Source: Kutzneria sp. CA-103260 (GTDB lineage: Bacteria; Actinomycetota; Actinomycetes; Mycobacteriales; Pseudonocardiaceae). From it: a stretch of 64,000 nt of DNA. The first letter of the stretch is position 1, and each line of letters begins with the position of its first letter. The notes below the pieces were generated by a model, which was given only the letters and a program-made list of their open reading frames with translations, ran no database searches and was not told the origin of the DNA. The DNA lies in assembly GCF_018263855.1 (NCBI RefSeq), contig NZ_CP073318.1, positions 558,001 through 622,000 on the forward strand, written 5' to 3'. Shown here piece after piece: positions 35,767 through 45,600 of the stretch. The translations under genes and the position numbers were made by a program.

Positions 35767-36345
35767 ATGGCTGGCTACGCAGATTTGCTCGGCGGGGGCA
35801 GTTCGTCCTCGTCGTCGTCGAAGCCGGGTCTGACCAACTGGGACCCGAACAACGCGCCGCCGCCGGTCACCGGCGGAGGCCCGACCAACCCTGACGGCTC
35901 GCCGTCGCTGACGCCGCCGAACGTGCCCGGCAAGGGCAACGGCAGCAGCGGCAGCACCACGGTGAGCACGCCGTCGATGAAGATTTTCGCCGACAACATC
36001 GGTCAGCTCATCGAGCCGCTGAACAAGGCCCTGTCCTACGTGCAGAGCATGCCGAAGGTGCAGGCGGGCGACTTCAACACCGGGCACGTGATGAAGACGA
36101 TGCTCACTGGGGACGCCGGCGACGGCATGCTCCAGTCCGGCTTCGAGACCGTGCTCAAGAAGTGCGTCAAGTCGGTCACTGACACCCACGAAGCGGTGCT
36201 CAAGCTGGCCAGGGACTACGAGAACATCGACGACCTGAACAAGGTCACCGGCCAGCAGCTGTCGCGGGCGATGGGCGACGTGCCCGGCGAGATCACCGCG
36301 GTCGGCTCCGCCGGTTCCAAGTTCGGCGACGGCACGACCCCGTAG
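35767..36345 (+). CDS. small T7SS-associated helical protein
   Basis: A 192-residue protein with a Ser/Gly/Pro-rich first 70 residues and a helical remainder (MKIFADNIGQLIEPLNKALSYV onward). No known domain is recognised. It starts 15 bases after the Esx-like gene and precedes a strong hairpin, so it is the last gene of the high-abundance esx segment. A role as a co-secreted or chaperone-type component is inference from position. Confidence 0.7.
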   Translation: MAGYADLLGGGSSSSSSSKPGLTNWDPNNAPPPVTGGGPTNPDGSPSLTPPNVPGKGNGSSGSTTVSTPSMKIFADNIGQLIEPLNKALSYVQSMPKVQAGDFNTGHVMKTMLTGDAGDGMLQSGFETVLKKCVKSVTDTHEAVLKLARDYENIDDLNKVTGQQLSRAMGDVPGEITAVGSAGSKFGDGTTP

Positions 36346-36354
36346 CACCGGCGA

Positions 36355-36387
36355 CCGGCCGTCCGTCCGAAGTGGACGGGCGGCCGG
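36355..36387 (+). terminator. strong hairpin inside the substrate operon
   Basis: The arms 36355-36368 and 36374-36387 pair at 14 positions (one G-T) around GAAGT, starting ten bases after the stop of the 192-residue gene. As a partial terminator or 3'-stabiliser it would let the esx genes be expressed above the large downstream proteins. Confidence 0.6.
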
Positions 36388-36428
36388 CTGTGCCACCGTC
36401 CCGCTGAGATCAGAGAAGTGGAAGAGCC

Positions 36429-39400
36429 ATGGCGGATCCGAATCCGGACAGCAACAACCCCGGCGAGGGGACCCCGGATGATTTCACCCAGTGGGACTGG
36501 CACAAGATCATGGACGCGGTCGTCGGCGCCTACGGAAACAACAGCAACAGCGGCCTGTCCGACCCGAACTCGCTCTACACCGCGGCCAACACGCTGGAGT
36601 ACGTGAAGAACACGCTCCAGATGGTGTCGCAGAGCATCAAGGACCAGGCCGACGCCCTGTCCTACGGCGACGACGCGCCCTGGAAGGGCGCGGCCGCCGG
36701 CCAGTTCAACCAGATGATGTATCAGCTGGGCCAGAATATCCACGCCAACGCGCAGGTGCTGGCCGGCGACGTGGCGTCGGACGACATCCCGAACCAGGTG
36801 TACGCCAACGGACAGCATCTGCAGTCCGCGATCAACACCCTGCACGCCATCGACCACTGGTACGCCCAGCAGGCGATCAACATGGGCGCCCATGTGGTGG
36901 ACGGCGTGGTGATGGTGCACGAGAAGCAGCAGGTCGTCGACGCGCTCAACCGCGACATGCGGACCGTCATCACCAACCTGTCCAACAACTACAAGGTCAC
37001 CAACGACGGCTTCACCCCGCCGAGCACCGACAACAACCCCGGGCCCAACGGCGGCGGTGACAACAACCCGTTCGGCAACGGCAACAACCCCTTCGGGGAC
37101 GGCAACAACCCGTTCGGGGACGGCAACAACCCGTTCGGCGACGGCAACAACCCGTTCGGCACCCCCGACCCGTTCAATCCCGGCGGCACCGGCCCCGGCA
37201 GCAATGGCCCCGGTGGCAGCGACTTCTCGCCGCCGCCGCTGCAGAACTTCGCCGGCAACACCGGTCTCGGTGGCAACGGTCCCGGTCTGAGTGACTTCCC
37301 CGGTGGTGGCGACAGTGGCCTCGGTGGTAACAGCGGTCTCGGTGGCAACGGCCCCGGCCTGAGCGACTTCCCCGGTGGTGGCGACAGCGGTCTCGGTGGC
37401 AACGGCCCCGGCCTGAGCGACTTCAACTCGCCTGCGTTGTCCAACTTCCCCGGTGGTGGCGACAGCGGCCTCGGTGGCGACAGTGGTCTCGGTGGCGACA
37501 GTGGTCTCGGTGGCGGCTCGCCCTTCTCGCCGCCGGCGCTGACGAACTTCCCCGGTCTCGGCAACAGTGGCCTCGGCAACAGCGGGCTCGACAACAATCT
37601 CGGCACCAGCGGCCTGAACGGCAGCAGCGACCCGTTCACCGACACCAGCGGCCTGGACACCAGCGGCCTGGACAGCCCGGCGCTGCAGAACTTCCCGGGC
37701 CTCGGTGACTCCGGTCTCGGTGGCGGTGTCGGCGGTGGCGCGGACGGCCTCGGCGGCGCCGGCGGTCTCGGCGACCTCGGCAACAACCTGGTGTCGGACA
37801 ACCCGGCGCTGCAGGACTTCCCGGGCCTCGGCGACAGTGGTCTCGGCGGTGCCAACGGCCCCGGCAGCCAGAACAACATGGGCTCCGGCATGCCGATGTC
37901 GCCGGGCATGGGCGGCATGGGCGGCGGCCAGGGCAACCAGAACAACCCGACCAAGTCGGACGCGAGCGGCTTGCTCAACCCGACGCCGTTCCCCGGCGAC
38001 CTCAGCGACGGGTTCGACCCGTCCGGGCTGCTCACCGGCGGCCCCGGCGCGCTGTCCGGCCTCGGTGGCGGACTGTCCGGTCTGGACGGACTCGGCGACC
38101 TCGCCGGCGCCGGTGGCGGCGGTGGCGGTCTCGGCGGCGCGGCCGACCTGCCGTCGGTGGCGGCCTTCCCGGGCAGCACCGACGTCAGCGACCCGTCGCT
38201 GGCCGGCCTCGGCGACGGTCTCGGCGACGGCGGCCTCAGCACCGAGGGCCTCGGCGGCGGCCAGCAGCAGCAGGCCGGCGGCCCCGGCACGCCGGGCATG
38301 CCGATGTCGCCGGGCATGGGCGGCATGGGCGGCGGCGCGGGTGGCCAGAACAACGCGCCGACCAAGTCGGACGCGAGCGGCCTGCTCAACCCGACGGCGT
38401 TCCCGGGCAGCCTGGACGACGCCATCGGCGACCCGTCGGGGCTGATCACCGGCGGCGCGGGCGCCGCCGAGGGCGGCTCCGGCGGCCTGTCCGGCCTGGA
38501 CCTCCCGCAGGTGTCGGCGTTCGACGGCGACATCGCCCCGGCCACCGCGCCGGACGGCACCTCCGTCGACAACCCGAACCTGCCGGTGGACGAGGCCCTC
38601 GGCGAGGAGGGCCTGGAGTCCACGCCGCAGCAGCTCGCGTCCGCGGGCGGCCCGGCCGGGACCCCGGGCATGCCGATGATGCCGGGCGGCGCGGGGGCGG
38701 GGGCGGGCCAGAACAACGCGCCGACCAAGTCGGACGCGAGCGGCCTGCTCAACCCGACCGAGTTCCCGGGCGGCTTCGAGGACAACGGCAGCGACCCGTC
38801 GTCGCTGATCACCGGTGGCACCGGCGCGGTCGGTGGCACCGGCGGCGGCCTGTCCGACCTGCCGGCCACGGACGCGACTGTGGTCGGCGACGGGCAGCCG
38901 CAGGCGACCACCCCGACCAGCCCGCTGATGATCCCGCCGCTGCCGACCTCGGAACCGGCCGGCGCCGCGCCGGGCGGGCAGCGGTCCGAGGCCTCGCACC
39001 TGCTCGCGCCGGGCGGGGCCGGGTTCGGCGAGTCGGCCTTCGCCGAGCACCAGCACGGAAACCCGGGCGGGACCCGGCACGACGCCGCGCCGGCTGAACC
39101 GATGACGCCTCCCGACCGTGTGGCCATGGTGAACGGTTCGGACGGCGCCGAGGACTTCACGGCGTGGGAGGCCGGCGGCGCCGGATCCGTCGCGGTGATG
39201 CCGTGGCTGTTCGGCCGTGGCGGCAAGAACAGCGACGGCGACGTGCAGACCGACGCGCCCGTCGAGGACAACGACAAGTGGGTGCAGGGCGACATGCGCG
39301 GCGTGCCGGCCCCGGCCGACCAGCCGCACCTGGCGACGTGGCGGCCGGAGAAGGTCGTCACCGCGCCGGGGCAGCCGGCCGAGGAGGTCATGCTGCGCAG

Positions 39401-39563
39401 CTCGGCGGCCATGCCCGAGCCGATGCCGGAGCCCGAACCCGAGCCCGACGCGGACGCCGAGGAGGGCGAGGAGGAGCCGGAGCGCACCTCCGCCGACCTG
39501 CTCGACCGCCGGGCCGACCAGTGGGACGGCCGCGGCTCGGACCTGCCGGGGGTGCTGGGATGA
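36429..39563 (+). CDS. PPE-like/WXG protein with Gly-Asn-rich repeats
   Basis: A 1044-residue protein. The first 200 residues are a helical WXG-type domain with WKG at residue 85, like the N-termini of PPE and other large T7SS substrates. The remaining 800 are low complexity: NNPFGDG units, SGLGG-rich repeats, then three copies of SDASGLLNPTxFPG near residues 510, 647 and 768. The C-terminus is acidic (EPEPEPDADAEEGEEE). It resembles mycobacterial PPE-MPTR or glycine-rich surface proteins only in style. It is a likely secreted substrate of the adjacent system. Confidence 0.75.
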   Translation: MADPNPDSNNPGEGTPDDFTQWDWHKIMDAVVGAYGNNSNSGLSDPNSLYTAANTLEYVKNTLQMVSQSIKDQADALSYGDDAPWKGAAAGQFNQMMYQLGQNIHANAQVLAGDVASDDIPNQVYANGQHLQSAINTLHAIDHWYAQQAINMGAHVVDGVVMVHEKQQVVDALNRDMRTVITNLSNNYKVTNDGFTPPSTDNNPGPNGGGDNNPFGNGNNPFGDGNNPFGDGNNPFGDGNNPFGTPDPFNPGGTGPGSNGPGGSDFSPPPLQNFAGNTGLGGNGPGLSDFPGGGDSGLGGNSGLGGNGPGLSDFPGGGDSGLGGNGPGLSDFNSPALSNFPGGGDSGLGGDSGLGGDSGLGGGSPFSPPALTNFPGLGNSGLGNSGLDNNLGTSGLNGSSDPFTDTSGLDTSGLDSPALQNFPGLGDSGLGGGVGGGADGLGGAGGLGDLGNNLVSDNPALQDFPGLGDSGLGGANGPGSQNNMGSGMPMSPGMGGMGGGQGNQNNPTKSDASGLLNPTPFPGDLSDGFDPSGLLTGGPGALSGLGGGLSGLDGLGDLAGAGGGGGGLGGAADLPSVAAFPGSTDVSDPSLAGLGDGLGDGGLSTEGLGGGQQQQAGGPGTPGMPMSPGMGGMGGGAGGQNNAPTKSDASGLLNPTAFPGSLDDAIGDPSGLITGGAGAAEGGSGGLSGLDLPQVSAFDGDIAPATAPDGTSVDNPNLPVDEALGEEGLESTPQQLASAGGPAGTPGMPMMPGGAGAGAGQNNAPTKSDASGLLNPTEFPGGFEDNGSDPSSLITGGTGAVGGTGGGLSDLPATDATVVGDGQPQATTPTSPLMIPPLPTSEPAGAAPGGQRSEASHLLAPGGAGFGESAFAEHQHGNPGGTRHDAAPAEPMTPPDRVAMVNGSDGAEDFTAWEAGGAGSVAVMPWLFGRGGKNSDGDVQTDAPVEDNDKWVQGDMRGVPAPADQPHLATWRPEKVVTAPGQPAEEVMLRSSAAMPEPMPEPEPEPDADAEEGEEEPERTSADLLDRRADQWDGRGSDLPGVLG
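37062..37166 (+). repeat. five 21-bp repeats encoding NNPFGxx
   Basis: Units of 21 bases encode NNPFGNG, NNPFGDG three times and NNPFGTP in the PPE-like protein. Adjacent units are nearly identical in DNA, indicating recent slippage expansion. Confidence 0.85.
37240..37870 (+). repeat. Gly-rich repeats with SGLGG / GLSDFPGGG units
   Basis: Irregular units such as GPGLSDFPGGGDSGLGG and GDSGLGG recur within the PPE-like gene. The reverse strand reads Pro/Arg-rich, so only this frame is plausible. Confidence 0.75.
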
Positions 39564-39591
39564 CTGTCTCGACGAGCGAGAGGAGCTGACC

Positions 39592-40023
39592 ATGTCGTCG
39601 CCGTACGACGAGGCCATCAACGAGATGATGGCCGACTACCACCGCCAGCTCGAGCAGATCACCGAGCACCAGAAGCAGATGCAGCAGATCACCGGCACCG
39701 CCGCCTCGCAGCGCAAGTCGGTGTCGGTGACGGTGGGTCCGCAGGGGCAGATCCTGGAGCTGAAGTTCCCCACCGACGCCTACCGCGACATGGCGCCGAT
39801 GGAGCTGGCCAACGTGATCATGGAGACGTTCAACGCGGCCCGTGCGCACGTGATGAAGCAGCAGCAGGAGCTGATGGCGGCCAATGCGCCGGCCGGCATC
39901 GACATCTCGCAGCTGTTCGGCGAGAACTCCGAGCTGGGCAAGGCGCTGCCGCGCAACCCGTTCATGTCCGACGTGGTCCGCGAGTACGTGGACAACGGCC
40001 GCGTGCCCGGCGCCGAGGACTGA
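39592..40023 (+). CDS. YbaB/EbfC-like family protein
   Basis: A 143-residue protein with a coiled-coil N-terminus (EMMADYHRQLEQITEHQKQM) and the YbaB-type beta hairpin VSVTVGPQGQILELKFP. Such YbaB-like proteins are common beside T7SS substrates in actinomycetes. AGGAG precedes ATG 39592. Classical YbaB binds DNA. Whether this copy does, or is itself secreted, cannot be told. Confidence 0.75.
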   Translation: MSSPYDEAINEMMADYHRQLEQITEHQKQMQQITGTAASQRKSVSVTVGPQGQILELKFPTDAYRDMAPMELANVIMETFNAARAHVMKQQQELMAANAPAGIDISQLFGENSELGKALPRNPFMSDVVREYVDNGRVPGAED

Positions 40024-40048
40024 CCGGCCCGACCGAAGGAGGTTTCTG

Positions 40049-41701
40049 ATGGCTGACAGCAATTTCTCGGTCAACACCGACGGCATGGGGCCGGCGGTGG
40101 ACGGCCTGAAGAGCCTCGGCGACCGGCTCTCGCAGATCACCCAGCATCTTGAGTCCACTTTGGACAGCCTGGGTAAGCCGTGGGGCGACGACAAGAACGG
40201 CGAGAACTTCTGGAAGCAGTACGGCACCAGCCGGGACCAGACGCTGCAGGGCGCGTCCGGCATGGCCGACGCCACGCACGGGGTGGCCAAGGGCATCAAG
40301 GGGATGATCAACGGCTACAGCAAGATCGACGACTCGGCTAAGGAGACCGCCCGGCGGCTGGGCTCCGACTCCGACGACTCGGGTGGCGGCGGCTACTACG
40401 GCGGTGGCGGCGGTGACGGCTACGGCAGCAACGGCGACAACCCGCCGCTGACCCGGGCCCGCCGGATGGACGCGATGCAGCCGCGGCAGTTCATGAAGGC
40501 CAGGCGGATGGACGCCCTGACCCCGACCGAGCCCGGCATCCCGGCCACCAACGCGGACGGCACGCCGCTGGAGCCGATGGAGGGCCGGCGGCGGATGGAC
40601 GCGCTGCTGCCGACCGAGGAGGGCGTTCCGCTCGGCCGTGAGGAGGGCACGCCGCTGGAGCCGTTGCAGCCGGCCCAGTTCGACGCCCTGACGCCGGCCG
40701 AGCCGGGCATTCCCGCCCGGCGGATGGACGCGCTGGAGCCGCTGGAGCCGGGCATCCCGGCGACGCGGGAGGACGGGACCCCGCTGGAGCCGTTGCAGCC
40801 GGCGCGGTTCGACGCGGTGCAGCCCGGCATTCCCGCCGAGCCGCTCCGGCCGATGGACCGGTTGCTGCCGGCGCAGGAAGGTGTGCCGGCCGAGCCGATG
40901 GAGCGCGGTGTGCTGGCCGAGGGCCGCCTGCTGCCGGAGGAGCCGGCGCATCCGCTGCTGGCTCGGGAGGAGGCCATTCCCGCGACGCCGGCCCATCACC
41001 TGCTGGCCCGCGAGGCGGCCGAGCCGTTGCAGCCGTTGCAGCAGGGGACTCTGCGGGAAGGCACGCTGCTGCCGACCCACGAGTCCATCCCGGCCGAGCC
41101 CCGGTTCGTCAAGTCCGTGCACGAGGGCGTCGGCATCCCGGACTCGATGCCGTCCACCGAGGGCCGGGTGACCTACCCGACCCAGGAAGGCACTCCGGCG
41201 CAGACCTTCGAGCGCGTGCACGAAGGAACTCCGCTCCAGCCGACGCATTCCTTCGAGCGCGTGCACGAAGGAACTCCGCTCCAGCCGACGCATTCCTTCG
41301 AGCGCGTGCACGAAGGAACTCCGCTCCAGCCGACGCATTCCTTCGAGCGCGTGCACGAAGGAACTCCGCTCCAGCCGACGCATTCCTTCGAGCGCGTGCA
41401 CGAAGGAACTCCGCTCCAGCCGACGCATTCGTTCGAGCGGGTGCATGAAGGCACGCCGGCGCAACCGGTGCACACGTTTGAACGTGTGCAGGAGGGCACG
41501 CCGCTTCAGCCGGCGCATCGGCTGGAACCGGCCCGCCTGGACGAGCCGGTGCGGCCGACCGAGCCGGCGCTGCCGGTGTCGGAGCGGCTGTTGGAGCCCG
41601 AGCGTCAAAGCGTGCCCGCCGAGCCGGCCGGGTTCGCCGAGTTGGAACCCGAGCGGTTCACCCCGCTCGAACCGCGAATCCCCGTGGTCCCCGAGCAGTG
41701 A
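40049..41701 (+). CDS. WXG-type T7SS substrate with Pro-rich repeat tail
   Basis: A 550-residue protein. Residues 1-110 form a helical WXG-like domain (GKPWGDDKNGENFW in the turn). A Gly/Tyr linker follows and then a long Pro/Glu/Leu-rich tail built from units such as GTPLEPLQPA, EPGIPA and EEGVP. The tail ends with seven 15-residue repeats of the type FERVHEGTPLQPTHS. AAGGAGG precedes ATG 40049. The tail lacks hydrophobic cores and is probably extended, as a stalk or spacer. The gene directly precedes the giant gene, and both have WXG-type N-termini. Confidence 0.75.
   Translation: MADSNFSVNTDGMGPAVDGLKSLGDRLSQITQHLESTLDSLGKPWGDDKNGENFWKQYGTSRDQTLQGASGMADATHGVAKGIKGMINGYSKIDDSAKETARRLGSDSDDSGGGGYYGGGGGDGYGSNGDNPPLTRARRMDAMQPRQFMKARRMDALTPTEPGIPATNADGTPLEPMEGRRRMDALLPTEEGVPLGREEGTPLEPLQPAQFDALTPAEPGIPARRMDALEPLEPGIPATREDGTPLEPLQPARFDAVQPGIPAEPLRPMDRLLPAQEGVPAEPMERGVLAEGRLLPEEPAHPLLAREEAIPATPAHHLLAREAAEPLQPLQQGTLREGTLLPTHESIPAEPRFVKSVHEGVGIPDSMPSTEGRVTYPTQEGTPAQTFERVHEGTPLQPTHSFERVHEGTPLQPTHSFERVHEGTPLQPTHSFERVHEGTPLQPTHSFERVHEGTPLQPTHSFERVHEGTPAQPVHTFERVQEGTPLQPAHRLEPARLDEPVRPTEPALPVSERLLEPERQSVPAEPAGFAELEPERFTPLEPRIPVVPEQ
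41207..41521 (+). repeat. seven 45-bp tandem repeats
   Basis: The units are in frame (15 residues). Copies 1-4 (41207-41386) are identical base for base, copy 5 differs by one base, and copies 6 and 7 are diverged. The gradient shows recent expansion from the left. Confidence 0.95.
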
Positions 41702-41706
41702 CCGAC

Positions 41707-41739
41707 CGGGCCCGGTCCGCCACCGGCGGGCCGGGCCCG
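41707..41739 (+). terminator. hairpin before the giant gene
   Basis: CGGGCCCGG (41707-41715) and its complement (41731-41739) form a 9-bp stem about 40 bases before the giant gene. It may attenuate read-through or simply close the preceding message. Confidence 0.4.
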
Positions 41740-41778
41740 ACCGCCGTCGGATTGCCGTGAGAAAACGAAGGACAGGCC

Positions 41779-42600
41779 ATGAGTCTGGAGATGCCCTCCG
41801 AGCTTGACTGGTTGTTCAAGATCGTTGCCGGTCAGGCGTGGCCCAAGGGCGACGAGGACAAGCTGCGCGCGCTCGGCCGCGCGTGGACCGAGTTCTCGAA
41901 CTCCATCCAGGAGATCTCCGGCGAGTTCGAGCCGCTGTTCAATCTGGTCACCGGCAATCTGAGCGGCCAGCCGGCCGAGGCGTTCGCGCAGTTCGTCACC
42001 CAGATGCACAAGCAGCTGCCGGCCCTGGTCGACGCCGGCAAGCAGATCACCCAGCTGTCCAACAAGACCGCGCAGCAGACCGAGTACTCCAAGTACATGA
42101 TCATCGGCCAGCTGGTGCTGCTGGCCGCCGAGCTGGCCTGGGCCGCCGCCAACGCGTTCTGGACCTTCGGCGCGAGCGAGGCCCTGGTGCCCGGCTTCAT
42201 CGCCGCCACCCGGCTGACCGTGACGATGATCCTGCGGCGGCTGGCGATGGCCATCCTGATGGGCGTCGTCTCCCAGGTGGCGCTGGACGTCGCCATCCAG
42301 ACCATCCAGGCCATCAAGGCCAAGCTCAACGGCGACGACTTCTCGTGGAACTGGGCCAACACCGGCAGTGCCGCCGAGATGGGCGCGATCGGCGGCGCAC
42401 TCGGCGGCGGCATCGGCATGGGCCTCAACAAGTTCAAGACCACCGGCTTCGGCGACAAGTTCATCGGCCAGCTGATCACCGGCGGCGCCACCGGCCTCGG
42501 CATGACCGAGATCAGCAACCTGATGAACGGCGACGACGCCAACCTCGGCTACGGCCTCACCTCGGGTCTGGCCGGCGCCCTCGGCGGCGGTGGCCGTCGC
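41779..42600 (+). other. giant protein: WXG/CpnT-type N-terminus and hydrophobic segment
   Basis: Residues 1-100 are helical (MSLEMPSELDWLFKIVAGQ, with GQPAEAFAQFV following), in the style of the N-terminal domain of CpnT and other large WXG100-like toxins. Residues 107-260 hold several hydrophobic, Gly-rich stretches that could insert in or cross a membrane. Confidence 0.7.
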
Positions 42601-45600
42601 GGCCACGGCGGCGGTTCGCCGCACATGGGCGACATCCACGTCGGCGACGTCAACACCCCCAAGTTCGACACCGGCGACTTCAACAAGCCCAACACCTCCA
42701 GCGACTTCACCCCGCCGGACACCCACTCCGAGGACTTCAACTCCGGCAACGGCAACGGCAACCACTCCGGCCTGGAGGGCCTGGAGGGCCCGCCCCCCAA
42801 CGTCGGCGGCAACAACTTCCTCAACACCGGCGGCGGCAACAGCAACTCGCACGACTCCGAGGGCGCCCCGCCGCCCGCGTCGTCGTCCGGTTCGCAGAAC
42901 GTGCCGCCCCCGGCGGAGAACTCCGGCTCCCAGAACAACTCCGGCGCGCCGAACAACGTGCCGCCGCCCGTCGAGAGCAGTGGTTCGCAGGGCACACCGC
43001 CGCCCGTGCAGCAGCACCAGGAGGCGGCCCCGCCGCCGCCCGTGCAGCAAGGCCAGGACGCCCCGCCGCCGCAGGCCCCGTCGCGTGGCGGCCAGGGCAA
43101 CAGCTCCTCGACGCCGCCGCCTTCCCGTGGCAGCAACACGCCGCCGGCGCAGCAGTCGGCGCCGCCGCGCGGGCAGGGTTCGCAGACCCCGCCCCAGTCG
43201 CACGAGGCCCCGCCGCAGACCCACGAGCAGCCGCCGGTGCAGCAGAGCACCGAGACGTCCGCGCCGCCGCCCGTGCAGCACACCCAGACGCCGCCCCCCG
43301 AGCAGGCCGCGCCCCCGGTGCAGCACCAGACCCCGCCCGTGGAGCACTCGGCCCCGCCTGTGCAGCACGCGGCACCCCCGGTGCAGCATTCCGCTCCGCC
43401 GGTGCAGCATTCGGCGCCGCCTGTGCAGCATTCCGCTCCGCCGGTCCAGCACGAGGCCCCGCCGGTGCAGCAGTCGGCTCCGCCCGTGCAGCACTCCACC
43501 CCGCCGGCAGAACACGCCGCGCCGCCGGCCGAGCACCAGAACACGCCGGTCGAGCAGCACCAGACCCCGCCGCTGGCGCAGCAGCACCACGACGACTCGA
43601 CGGTGCAACAGCACAGCTCGGACACCAACACCGGCAACCTCGGCGGCATGCGGACCGCCAACACCACCACCAGTTCCGACACCGGTGGCGGTCCGGTCCG
43701 CGCTCCGCAGGAGCAGCCGCACACCCAGCAGCCGCAGCAGTCCGCGCCGCCGCCGATGATGGGCGGCCAGCACGACGGCCCCGTCACCGACAACCGCGGC
43801 AACAACACCAACACCGGTGGCGAACGCGGCGTCGGCAACACGCCTCCGCCGAGCCGCGGCACCACCAACAGCCCGACGCAGCCGTCCGCCACCCCGCCCC
43901 CGCGCGGCTCGGACCGGCCGGTCACCGTCGACCACACCCCCAAGACCGACGCTCCGAAGATCAGCACCGAGAGCAACCTGCCCAAGGACAGCGCTCCCAC
44001 CACCACGCACGACAACACCACCACCCACGAGCCGGTCACCCAGCACGAGCCGCAGGTCCAGCAGCCGCTCACCCAGCAGGCCCCGCCCACTCCGCACGAG
44101 CCGCCGGCCCAGCACACCCCACCGGCCGAGCACACCCCGGTCGTCGACAACACACCGGTCGCCAACCACACGCCGCCGGTCGAGAACGCTCCGGTGGTCA
44201 ACCACGCCCCGCCGGTCGACCACACCCCGGCCGCGCCGACGCCGCACGAGACGTCGACCACCCAGCCCGTGCCGCACAACGAGACGCCGATCCCGCACGA
44301 AACCGAGACGCCGCAACAGAATCCGGTCGTGCCGCCGCCGATGGGCGTTGGCGGCGACCACCACGGCGCGCCGTCGAACAACACCCGCAGCACGCCGGAG
44401 CGGGAGACGGCGTCGCCGACGCCGAACCGCTCGCAGCCGTCGGACAACCGGCCGAACACCCGCGGCAACGACAAGACGGACACGGGCCCGAAGGGTCGCA
44501 GCGACCAGAACCGGACGGTGCCGCCGCCGCGGCCGAAGACGGAAAGCGTCGATCTGCACAACGAGCCGAACCCGGTGACGTCCAGGCCGGCGCCGGTGTT
44601 CGACCGCGAGGGCGACGGCAACCCGCCGGCCACCCACACCCCGGCCGCCCAGACCCCGGCCACCCACACCCCGGCCGCCCAGACCCCGGCCCCGCACGCG
44701 CCGTCCACCAGCCACGAACCGTCCACCAGCCACGACCAACCGGCGCACGACAACAACACCGGCCACCACGACGACGGCCCGCCGGCGCCGCCGCACATCA
44801 CCCCCAAGCTGGCCGAGCGGACCATGCCGGAGGACATGTACACCCCCGGCGAGCGCAAGATGGTCGACCAGATGGCCGACGGTTTCGCCGACAAGGCCGG
44901 CAAGTGGGGCGACGCCGCCGGCATCGACCTGGCCAAGCACCTGGCCGACCGGCTGGGCGACGAGGGGTCGAAGGACCTGGCCGCCAAGATGGCGCACAAG
45001 GACATCGACCCGGAGATCCGCAAGCAGTACGCCGACGAGTTGGGCAAGCGCCTGGTGGCCCAGCACCTGGCGGACGTGCACCAGACCGCGGAGGACCTGG
45101 CCACCCGGATGAAGGCCACCTCCGACACGGCGAAGGCCCTGGCGGGCGGCAACAGCAAGCTCGACGGCCCGACCGCGCGGGCGGTTTCCGACCATGTGGT
45201 GAATTCGGCCGACCGGGTCGTGGCCGAGGCCGTGAAACAGGCCGTCCGGATGGTGGGCGCGCCGGACCACCCGTGGTCGGTGGTCGCGGTCGGCAGCTAC
45301 GGCCGCAAGGAACTCGGCCCGGCCAGCGACCTCGATTTCTCGGTCGTCGGCGACGTGCCTCCCGGCTCGCGGGAGCACGCCCACCTTCAGTTGATCAAGG
45401 ACACCACTTCTGATCTGCTGAACCTGGGCCGTGAGCACCTGATGGCCGATCCGAACGAGCGGTCTCCGCACGGCAAGTCGCTGTTCGAGGCGGACACGCT
45501 GTGGCTGGACACCCACGCCGACGCGCGTCCCGGGCCAGTTGCGAACACCAGTCGGCGGATGCCGGGTGACGCGCCGAACTCCGGCGTGGTCTACGACTCC

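Noticed and set aside
36429..39563. A collagen-like or ice-nucleation protein
   Set aside because: The repeats are irregular Gly/Ser/Leu/Asp units rather than Gly-X-Y or octapeptides, and the N-terminus is of the WXG type.
43261..43560. A CRISPR-like array in the Pro/Gln/His-rich segment
   Set aside because: The repeats are in-frame codon repeats (CCG-GTG-CAG-CAY) of unequal spacing with no unique spacers.
41838..45413. Long Pro/Arg/Ala/Gly-rich open frame on the plus strand
   Set aside because: It is offset from the giant gene, has no domain content and exists only because high-G+C third positions suppress stops.
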